Of a DNA stretch of 64,000 nucleotides, positions 26,170-34,991 are shown one piece after another. The DNA is from Saururus chinensis (lineage: Eukaryota > Streptophyta > Magnoliopsida > Piperales > Saururaceae): contig CP141144.1 in the NCBI GenBank assembly GCA_035235625.1, forward strand, positions 47,180,014 through 47,244,013. The letters are read 5' to 3'. Under the pieces are notes generated by a model that saw nothing but the letters and a program-made list of their open reading frames with translations, ran no database searches and was not told the origin of the DNA. The number at the start of each line of letters is the position of its first letter. Position 1 is the stretch's first letter. A program made the translations under genes and the position numbers.

Positions 26170-26440
26170 CGTGTTGGCTGTAAGTATGTTTGAAGTATGT
26201 ATATGCTAGTGATGGCTCGCGTGCATGTTTGTAAGCTACATATGTGGATTATGCATGTGCTAGTGATGGCTAACATGTATGTTTGTAAGCCACGTGTGTG
26301 GAATATGTATGTACTAGTGATGACTAGCGTGTATGTTTGTAAGCTACGTGTGTGGAATTTATATGTGCTAGTGATGGCTAGCAAGTATGTTTCTATGTAT
26401 ATGAATTGTGTTTGTGCTAGTGATGGCTAGCGAGTATGTT
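26170..26440. repeat. Tandem repeat, about 54-bp unit, about five copies
   Basis: Units share gtatgtttgtaagctacgtg and gtgctagtgatggctagc. It lies inside the long solo LTR. Confidence 0.8.
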
Positions 26441-27429
26441 GGTAAACTATGTACGGAATAATATGTATTTGTTATATGTATGTGTGATGGACATACATAT
26501 GTATGATGGCTATACGCCTATTTAATGGATATGTGTATCTATGTGGGGGCAAAAGTATGGACGATGGACAGTAACAGACGACAGAATATTTTCGTCTGGA
26601 TTTGTTGTGGATGGAGAAGCATATGATGGAAGATAGAGGATGTAAGTTTGATGGGCAAGGATTGGAGTGGTTTGTTTGGTTTGGATTAGAGCATATGTTG
26701 GGGGTTTGTCAGACAGTAAGAGTGTGCATAATTGTACAAGCATAACATATAAATTATGAAGTGAAAAGTAAGCTCAGTAAGTGAGGTATTAGTAAGAAGG
26801 TGATAACTGAGTTTGGCTCTAAGGAGCTTAGTTTGATGACAATTATGTAAGATGTTTTGGCCATAAGGTGGATGGCGGAGTATGTAAGACTGTAAGGATT
26901 TGATGTACGATGAGTTATGATCATGATATGGACGGGTTAAGTGAAGTCTACTGCCCTGATGAACTAGGGTTTTGGATTGGGCTCAGCTTCGGTTTGATCA
27001 GTGGAGCATCGTATGTTTGAGAGTTTGTATGGCATAATTGTACAACATAAATTACTTAATTCAAACTTGAATTATAAGCACAACTAATGGTAGTGTTGTA
27101 AGTTTGAGACCTGAGGGTTTCGATGGATTAAGTTCCGTATTTGAGCTAGCCGATAATGAGTCGGCTGAGCATTTCTCATGTCTTACCATGGTGTTTATCC
27201 TGCGGGATGTTGTCAGTGTGATGTATAGAGCACCGGACGTCTGATGCTATGTTGAGAGCGACACATGTTTCCGATTTAGTCTGTGTACTGTATGAAGCCC
27301 AGACATCTGATGCTCTGTTGAGAGCGGTGTATGTTTTCAATTTGGTCTATGTGTTGTATAAGCCCAGACATTTGATGCTCTATTGAGAGCGTTGTATGAT
27401 TCTTGCCCAAGAGTGGCATTGTATGATTC

Positions 27430-27560
27430 CGCCCAAGAGTGACACTGACACTATAAGACCCATAATGGTAGGCAATTCTATGGAACTATAAGACCCATTA
27501 TGGTGGGCAATTCTATGGCACTATAAGACCCATTATGGTGGGCAACTGTATGGCCCATAA
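27430..27560. repeat. Short tandem repeat, about 36 bp, about three copies
   Basis: Copies of 'cactataagacccattatg' followed by gtgggcaattctatgg, inside the long solo LTR. Confidence 0.75.
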
Positions 27561-27774
27561 AGTGTGGGTGTTTGTGTTCATGTTTGCGCTCTCAGGTAAG
27601 TATCATGGACCTGCTCTTACCTGTTTAATCTTGTGCCCCATGAGCATTGGTTTGCCTTACCTTCGGAAAAGTCCATAGCGTCTAGTCACTCCCCGGGGGT
27701 TAAGGTGATGCCCCAATGACATTCTTTTCCATTCGACGTTGGAGTTTATTAGTTGTAATGAGCTTCAGTGGTCG

Positions 27775-28200
27775 ATAGTATGTGTGCGACTGTAAGAGTA
27801 TGAGTATGTGTACGACAATAAGAGTATGAGTATGAGCACGACTGTAAGAGTATGAGTATGTATACGACTCTAAGAGTATGAGTATGTATACGACTGTAAG
27901 AGTATGAGTATGTATACGACTATAAGATTATGAGTATGAGCACGATTGTAAGAGTATGAGTATGAGCACGACTGTAAGAGTATGATTCTGAGTAAGATTG
28001 TACGAGTAAGGTCGTACAAGTATGTGTAAGTTATATGAGTAAGCATATGGTTGTATAAGTCAAGGTCATATGAGTAAGTGTAAGATTGTATGAGTAAGGT
28101 CGTACAAGTATGTGTAAGTTATATGAGTAAGTGTATGATTATACGAGTAAGGTCGTACAAGTATGCTTAAGTTATTTGAGTAAGCGTACAGTGGTACGAG
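27775..28200. repeat. Two adjoining tandem arrays based on 'agtatgagtatg' and 'gtaaggtcgtacaagtatg'
   Basis: About eight copies of a 26-28 bp unit (gagtatgagtatgtatacga + ctgtaa) up to about 27995. Then three to four longer units containing gagtaaggtcgtacaagtat up to about 28200. Inside the long solo LTR. Confidence 0.8.
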
Positions 28201-28924
28201 TAAGTTTGTATAACCCTGATTAAGGATGTTTGTGTAAGTTCGATTTGATGGTATGATTTTAGCATGATGATATGCGTGATTATATGCGTATAAGCATGAT
28301 TATTATATGTCTGCTTGTTTCATGTTTGAGTTGCATGAACGCATCTATGTATGGATTTACGGAGTTCATTGTTTAGAACTCCCCTACTGGGTAATAAAAA
28401 TACTAATTACCCTATTTTTTAACCCCATTGTTCGGGAGGCTTTTGCAAGTTTGTGACAAAGCGCTCCTAGAGATGGATACGTATTTCCGAGGTGGATTGA
28501 TTCCATTCGACTCAAGTATACACTTGACTTACTGCAAGTATTTTTGTGCCACGATCCGATGTATTGGGTGAGATGATAATTAAGATGTTTATATATTATA
28601 GACTTTCGTTTGGATTAGACTGTGGATTGTTATGGGACTTGCACACAGAGATGTCTGGGAGATATTTGTATTTAAAGTCTATGATTATAACAATTTATTT
28701 GTATGTTTGTTTTTGAGTAGCGCCTAATGATGTTTAGTTTGGCCGTACGATGTTTGATCGAATGAGTACCAATTTGGATGGGAAAAACTGATGTGTTATG
28801 TTTTAAATTATAAAACTGCTTTCACAGGTTTTATATTTGTCATTTTTCGCGATTTACAGTTGTTATATTGTAAAAAAAATTCGTGAATTTTAAGAAAAAT
28901 GTATGAAAAATCTCGGGCGTTACA

Positions 28925-29010
28925 GTGGTGACCACGACCATTTCCTCATCATGCCTACCCTACCTGGGACTTCTCCCAGTCGCTTGACATCGGCTCCCCT
29001 GCCTGGAATA
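28925..29010 (+). pseudogene. Captured GT47 fragment, block 2
   Basis: Just after the nested insertion the plus strand reads DHDHFLIM, matching the GGHDHFLVM motif of GT47 exostosin-type glycosyltransferases. It falls where that motif should follow block 1. The rest of the interior to 29370 is not clearly coding. Decayed. Confidence 0.7.
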
Positions 29011-29370
29011 ACAATGGAAAAATGGGCGAACCCTTGCATATTATAACATTCCAATGATGTTGACTCCTTTGGCTAAGCACTCTGCTCTACAGCCAATCCC
29101 GGTGGCGGCCCCATCCGGATGATGGCCATCAACTCCATGGAAAACCCCAAGCTGCCACTTTTCCCACGACTCGTGAGTCTCCTCTTTATCCGGATCAACA
29201 CATAGGCACTATATTCTTTTTCCAACTCATCAACCAGGGTTGGGTATATTTAGACCTTATACAAAGTGGCGTCCAAGTTCTTCAACATTCAAGGCAAAGC
29301 ATTGGTGGGCCCAAGTTCATATTTTCCCAATGTTGCATGCATCAATAACCACCTCAAGGATGAGGTGGAA

Positions 29371-29715
29371 TGTTATGACCCGCCCTAGGGGTCGGGTCCT
29401 ACCTTCATAGTCAATTAGAGTTAGGATTTAATTATTATTAGTAAGAGAAGTTTAGTATAATTAGAATTTAATTCTTATTGGGTTTAGGATAATGTTAAAA
29501 GACCATTCTAATTAGGAATTTAATTTGCATTAGGATTAGGATTACCAATTGCCTATAAATATGTAAGGGTTGTGCCCTATTTGATTAATTAATAATTCAA
29601 AAATTAGAATCAAGTTAGTTATTTTATTTTATTTTATTTTATTTTTCTGTTATTTTCAGTTGTCTTTTTATCTTTTTATCATTAATTTAGCTTGTCTAGA
29701 CATTGGTCTACATCA
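29371..29715 (+). repeat. 3' LTR of the TRIM-like element
   Basis: 345 bp, TG...CA. Contains a short ttttatttta-type microsatellite absent from, or reduced in, the 5' LTR. Confidence 0.8.
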
Positions 29716-30323
29716 TATTCCTACTCCACTTTTTCTACACTAAAAACCTACTCTAGTATTTGATTAGATAGAGATGGTGAGTCACACTTGACAACAAGGA
29801 GATTCACTTTTCACAGTTCAATCAAAGGTTAGAGTAAGTTTTTGGTGTAGAGAATGTAGAGTAGAAATATAAGTTTTCAAATCAAAATCATGTGTTGGCT
29901 TAACAAAGCAAGCCAAGGAGACAATCGACAACTTTTTGAAACCCCAACAGTAGTGTCAGATGACTTGGTGCAAGAGCAAGCCAATGGCTTAGAAGACTTA
30001 CTGTAGCAATATGTTATCTTTGTTGCAATAAATGGACATAGTTCTTCAATTACTTTGGAAATGTTTTTCATGTTTTTTAATGACAATAAGCCTAGTTTAA
30101 GCCATACATGGGAGTCCTTGATATTTAAGATCAACAACACACATGGTAGCACACGTTAGTGTCTAATGTGCATTAACATATGTGCAGCAAAAGGCTCATT
30201 GTCATATAGGACTATAAAAAATGCTTCCCATTTACTTGTTAGGCTTAGCACTCTGGGAATAATTTGTTAGATAAACATAGTAGTAATATTTACAAATGTA
30301 GGCTGGCTTTGCAACATAAGTCA
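29716..30323. repeat. CNL unit 1, shared upstream segment
   Basis: Colinear with 43609-44082 and 46702-46895 of unit 2 (shared 'gacttggtgcaagagcaa', 'aaacctactc' and related words). No gene. Confidence 0.75.
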
Positions 30324-31740
30324 TGATCGTTTATAATTAAACCCTTTGCAAGTGTACAAGGTAATTGTACTAGGATAAGTATTTAAGGGTTGTTGAACCT
30401 CAGGGACGGATGGATTATTACTAAATCTAAAGAGGAATTTGCTGATTAAAAACTAGAAAGAACTTAAACTTAAATTAAGTAAAAGAAAGAAATCAACTAT
30501 ATTAAAATAAGAGATTAATATGATGAAAATTACTTAGAAAATTGAATCCACTATAAAACCATAACAATTCCTAAACTTTTAATCTAAATCTAGTGTGAAT
30601 ATGAACAAGTATTCTCAGCTACAAGCTAGAATTACTTCAAAAAGAATCATTAATTAACTTCCATGGCATGAACTATCTTTGACAATAGTACGAATCATCT
30701 ACACTAAACTAGCTATAGGCATGACCCGTCTAATCTTAGTATAACTCATCCAAGTCATTAATTATCTGAACATTAAAACTATTGTATGAACATCTCATCT
30801 AAATCACAGAAATTAGAATCGATGAGAATATCAAAACCACATCAATCTATCATCTACAAGACAATAAATCAACATAGATTTGAATAAACATTAAAAGCTC
30901 TTCCATTAAAAAGGAAATTCATATCATACAATTTTCATCATTCACAACTGAGATCTAAATCAAAAAGAAAAGAAACTGAAACTTATCTATAGCTTCATCA
31001 ACTCCTAAGTAAAAGAATAGTCTAGCCTTCCATTGTAGAAGAAAGCACTTGAATCTCCATTAAAAGCTTTGAGTTCTCTTCCATCTTTTTCTTCCTTTTT
31101 CTCCTCTTAAATCTACTGAAATCCTCCAATTTTAAGCCAAATATGTCTTTTTATAGGCATAAGTTCCGTAGGAAGAAGTCCAATATGAAAAGGATTGAAA
31201 TTTGGGTCAAACAAGGAAACTGCACGGTATCCCGATCGATCGCCCTGCATGCCCAATCAATCGCTTGAACTGTATTTTTGTCTGAATTCACGTTATCCCG
31301 ATCGATCGGTAAGTGACCCCGATCGATTGACTACAGTGTTTCTGCAGTTTGGACAGTTCATATTCTGTTCATTAAGCTTTCCTTCGTGTCCATATTAATT
31401 TCTAACTTGTTTATAACTCCGAAAAGTTGTCCAAATCACTTTAAAACATGTGAAGACTATTTTTAATCATTTCAAACATCGTCCACGTACTTCGATAAGC
31501 GCACTTTACCTACAAAATATAAAATACCATATTTTAGACATGTAGAATATAATTAAAATTCCATCTTTATTTAAATACATGTCTAAACAACTAATAACTA
31601 CAAAATTATTAATAATTAAATTAAAATACTAATATCTATCTTAATCTAAATAAACTATAATTAACTCTAAATTAACCTAATCTATACTAGCAAATAAGGT
31701 AAAAAGGCATATAAAATAGATATAGATTTCATACTTATCA
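30324..31740. mobile_element. 1.4-kb LTR-like insertion in unit 1
   Basis: Present only in unit 1; unit 2 reads straight through (cacataagcctcatcgcc near 46893). Ends are TGATCGTT and CTTATCA, with imperfect flanks agtca / agccc. The stretch 'gcaagtgtacaaggtaattg' near its start is a word often seen in plant gypsy LTRs. No second copy and no coding domain: most likely a solo LTR or a short non-autonomous element. Confidence 0.55.
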
Positions 31741-31944
31741 AGCCCTCATCACCATCTCAAGGCGTCATAAGAATAAAAAAGACATTGAATAGTCCATTTC
31801 ATACAGCTGAGGCGGGAGATGATCAAGCAACTTTTTCCATGCCCAAAAAATGGAAAATATTTTGTCCTTCCGAAGCTAATCTACGGAATATACGTTTTCC
31901 ATGCCCTAAAAATGGAAGAATTTTTTGTCCAATAGGAGTTATCT
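31741..31944. repeat. CNL unit 1, shared segment
   Basis: Matches 46896-47065 of unit 2 (for example 'aactttttccatgcccaaaa'). No gene. Confidence 0.65.
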
Positions 31945-32356
31945 GATTGTCCATGTTAGTCATTAATCTGATCCCCAAGGCCAACACAATAGGATAGAAA
32001 TCCTTTGATATGATCTCATGTTAATGTATACAAAGCGTATGCTTGTTTTGAACACTCTAATTTCTTCAAAGTAACAATGCCAAAAGCATGACCGCTAGTT
32101 AAGGCCAGGAGAATATTGCTAGCAAAAGGGACAAGTTGCTTAGTACACGCCATGAGGTGGACCAATTGACTCAACCCAAAGTCCAAGTCCGAGCTTTTTA
32201 ACTACAACAACTTAAATATACGCTATTAGAGCTGGAATTACCACAACGGCTAGTACCAAACTTGCCCTCTAATGGATCATCGTTAAGTAATTTAGATTGT
32301 ACTCATTCCAATTACCAAACTCAAAGAGCCTGATATTGTTATTTATTGTCACTTAC
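31945..32356 (-). pseudogene. Decayed 18S rRNA gene fragment
   Basis: The plus strand carries the reverse complement of the 5'-middle part of nuclear 18S rRNA. Near-intact words are aggccaacacaataggat, 'cactctaatttcttcaaagt', agttaaggccaggag, 'actacaacaacttaaatata' with cgctatt, and 'tttagattgtactcattcca'. About 410 bp of the gene, roughly nucleotides 470-880, are present. Most differences look like C-to-T or G-to-A changes, as expected when methylated rDNA copies decay. Unit 2 has no rDNA at the same place (about 47065-47080). It is not a functional rRNA gene. Confidence 0.9.
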
Positions 32357-32468
32357 AAGAGCCACCAGAGCGCATCATTAATCCTTGTGATGAACCACTC
32401 CTGTAAATTATAAAATATCTTCAAAGATGTAAGTGGGAGGACAAAAAATTATTCCCCCAAAAATAGTA

Positions 32469-32671
32469 CTCCCTCCCTTCTATATTAATAGTTATATTTA
32501 AAAAAGTATTGGTTTTTATTAAACGGTGAAACACATATCTAAGGGAAGGGAAAATAAACTTACAATATTTTCTTTAGAGTACTCAACCACTTAAATTTAA
32601 CAAAATGAAACTATTAACATGGAACAAACTTTTTTATCAAATGAAGCTATTAATTTAGGATAGATGTAAAG
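32469..32671. mobile_element. Stowaway-type (Tc1/mariner) MITE
   Basis: Begins CTCCCTCCCTTC after a TA and ends in a decayed complement before TA. The internal ends 'tattaatagt' and 'ctattaat' face each other. Unit 2 keeps the empty site (aaaatactatatcatt near 47285), showing a TA target duplication. 203 bp, no coding capacity. Confidence 0.8.
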
Positions 32672-34134
32672 TATATCATTATATGCTGTGTAGGTGAACT
32701 AACGCATCCAAATGAAGCTTGGGCGGTTCCCATAAACAAACAACTGAAAGAACCATCAACATTATATAATAGCTTTTGATGTTTATTATATGTCGACATT
32801 GGACCAAATCAAGTTGGACTTTGAAGAAGTCATACACAACCCTTTTCTTACAAGAGCTCATGCCCATTTCACCTTGTTTTGTAAGAATACAGTATGAGGT
32901 CAGAGCCAAACTACAACATATAAGAAGATAACAATCCTGAAATAAAAAGAGTCTCATTCATGTGAGCCAGGCTCACATGGTTTGATTTTGATATGACAGT
33001 GCATTTAAAAGACAAATTAGTCGCTGCCTCCTTGCCTCAGATTTCAATTCTACATACCATAATGCGCCCCATCCACGCTTCATACTAATTTTTCCCAATT
33101 AAAATATGTTTTTTGCCCATGGGTTCTGCCATCTCTTTTCCTGCTTTCTTTTAATAACTATGACTTGGTTGACGCAAAGATATGCATCTCAAATCGTAGT
33201 CCCTTGAATCCAAAAAACAAAAAAAATCATAGTCCCTTCAAATGGAAGGTATGAGAATAGCACTTAAAATCCTCAAATTGAATACATATGACAGAAATTG
33301 ATTCATTTCCTGAGTTAATAGGTGATATACAGTACCAAACTCTCAAGACAATTATATTCTAATCTGTTTTAGAAAAGTGCTAGTTCAAATTTCCCATACG
33401 ATACAGTCCATATTGTTGTGTTTTCTTCCCAGAGGAAGTAATTCGAGTGGGACGAGTGGCGCTTATGGAAGGCACTAAGTCAACATGACAGCACGTTTGA
33501 GTCCCCACCAAGAGAAACGGTCCAAGCAGCAACCGAGTCTCCTTCTCCTTCGGCTACTTCTCTGTAAAGTTAGTTGACTTTGAACGGATGGTGTAGTTTA
33601 ACGGTCTTTATGTGAGTTTGTCCGTTTCCCTATGACTGCTTTTATGTGAGTTCTAAGCTGCGTTGAAACTAGGACATGACCTGATATTTAAATTTAAGAA
33701 CCAATTTGACCCAAGCTCTTAATTAACCTACAAAGTTATATTTAACTTGAATTATATAATTTTTTTATAAATAGAGCAGATTTAATATAATATCAATATA
33801 ATTCGAATTATTAGAACCAACCAGACTTAAGATAAATTTTCGGTTTATATTTCAATTTTTGAGTTTTTTAGGTTTTTTTTTTGGTCTAAGTAGGGTTTAT
33901 AATTTTCGGTTCCTATTTGAAGCGGGTCAAGTCTAAGGAACTCAATTCCGGGCTCCGGTCAAAGAACCCACCTAACATTCACGAGTCAACAAAAGCAAAC
34001 AATATGTATGATATGTGTCAAGATTTATTGGACGGCCAAATGATTTTAATTAATGATGTCCTTCCTCACCAACCATAACATCCACCAAACAAATATTTAA
34101 CCTCCGTCAACAGCATTAGTCTTGGTAATATTAT
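32672..34134. other. CNL1 upstream region
   Basis: 32680-33420 is colinear with 47290-47740 and 48905-49185 of unit 2 (for example gcttgggcggttcccataaa). 33420-34134 is specific to unit 1. A 60-bp stretch near 33559-33616 (tgtaaagttagttgactt ... tttaacggtcttt) recurs imperfectly at 34836-34895, so a segment of about 1.2 kb is bracketed by direct repeats. No gene seen. Confidence 0.55.
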
Positions 34135-34612
34135 TAATAGAATGCATTTATTTGTACCCAATTAATTCCCTTGGTATCTCATTTTATTAAAAAATTTAAT
34201 ATTTATTTTACTTTTTTAACCTCAAAAAATCCTATTATTTTTTCCCTATTACCCAACCTAAAATAATCTCAAACTTTTTTCTCCAACTCTAGCAAGCAGT
34301 CTGCGGTGATAAGTGACAGAGAAGTGACGAAGCCGGTACCGGCCACGATTGTTCTGGCCGTAGCCAAATCTGGCTTAGGTCAGATCCAGACAGAGGCTGC
34401 GTGCCACTTTTATCGTAAAAAAGGTGACGACTTTCATTATCACTAGCCGGTGGCGCAGACAACGGTGCCGCGAGAGAAGAAAGGAGGAGGAAAGAGAATG
34501 AACAAGTAGAAAATAAAATTCAGAAAATATGGAGTAAGATTGAAAATTGGTAAATAAGAAGCAGGGGTAACGAAGGGATTAATGGGATGTATATAGATGC
34601 ATTCTTATTAAT
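34135..34612. mobile_element. MITE with about 45-bp terminal inverted repeats
   Basis: The left end attaatagaatgcatttatt and the reverse complement of the right end, attaataagaatgcatctat, match, and the similarity continues inward (ccaattaattccctt / cccattaatcccttcg). TA-rich flanks make the target duplication ambiguous. Non-coding, about 480 bp, roughly 380 bp upstream of the CNL1 start codon. Confidence 0.65.
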
Positions 34613-34991
34613 ATTCCATAGACTTTTCCAAATGGCTAGTTTGAATTGAATACCAAATGAAGCTGACTTTTTTTTTGGCATTACCTTATTAATAATTTGT
34701 AAGTTGTACAATTTGTTGTGTGTGTGTTTGCTTCTTGTTTTTTGGTTTAATCATAAGAAAGCATAATAATCAGTGGCAGCGAAAAACAAAGATCAGCAAA
34801 ACGATTGGCCCAGCTTCCGGGAAGGTTCCTCTCGCTTTCTTTGTAAAGTTGGCTTTGAGAAGGTAGTTTGATTTAACGGTCTTTCTTCTCGTTCATGAAA
34901 CCACTGAGCAAACGTATTCCAGAACTGATTCAATCTGAAGCTCGCCACTGGTAGCATCATCATATCCAATTGGTTCATAAGTCGGAAAACA

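Larger units (their letters stand above)
24319..28924. mobile_element. 4.6-kb LTR-only (solo LTR) insertion, nested in the TRIM-like element
   Basis: Runs from TGTAATGTCC to GGGCGTTACA and is flanked by a perfect 5-bp duplication GTGGT (24314-24318 and 28925-28929). No second LTR copy, primer site, protein domain or internal region was found, so it looks like a solo LTR left by recombination. Very long LTRs with such ends are known from Tekay/Del-type gypsy elements; that assignment is an inference. By its ends the parent element may have been on the minus strand. The interior is rich in tandem repeats (26.2-26.4 kb and 27.4-28.2 kb). The open frames near 24.4-25.9 kb have no recognisable domain. 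Confidence 0.8.
23431..29715 (+). mobile_element. Short non-autonomous LTR element (TRIM/LARD-like) carrying a captured GT47 fragment
   Basis: LTRs at 23431-23691 (261 bp, TGTCATGACC...ACATCA) and 29371-29715 (345 bp, TGTTATGACC...ACATCA). A primer site TGGTATCAGAGAATTC starts at 23693, and a purine-rich tract precedes the 3' LTR. Flanks tattt / tattc form a 5-bp target duplication, and unit 2 shows the empty site near 43639. Without the nested 4.6-kb insertion the internal part is only about 1.07 kb and has no retrotransposon domains; it holds sequence from a plant exostosin-family glycosyltransferase gene. LTRs differ by roughly 8-10 % plus an indel, so the insertion is several million years old. 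The carried coding sequence is decayed with several breaks. Confidence 0.8.

Noticed and set aside
27775-28200. Regular repeats with varying inserts, superficially like a CRISPR array
   Set aside because: No constant repeat/unique spacer structure, plant nuclear context, and located inside a long LTR: an ordinary minisatellite.
31945-32356. Functional rRNA gene
   Set aside because: Only about 410 bp with many changes and no rest of the rDNA unit.
33477-33592. Two W-box-like TTGAC(T) sites 1.4-1.5 kb before CNL1
   Set aside because: The motif is short and common, and the sites are far upstream with a MITE in between; not strong enough to call as regulatory sites.
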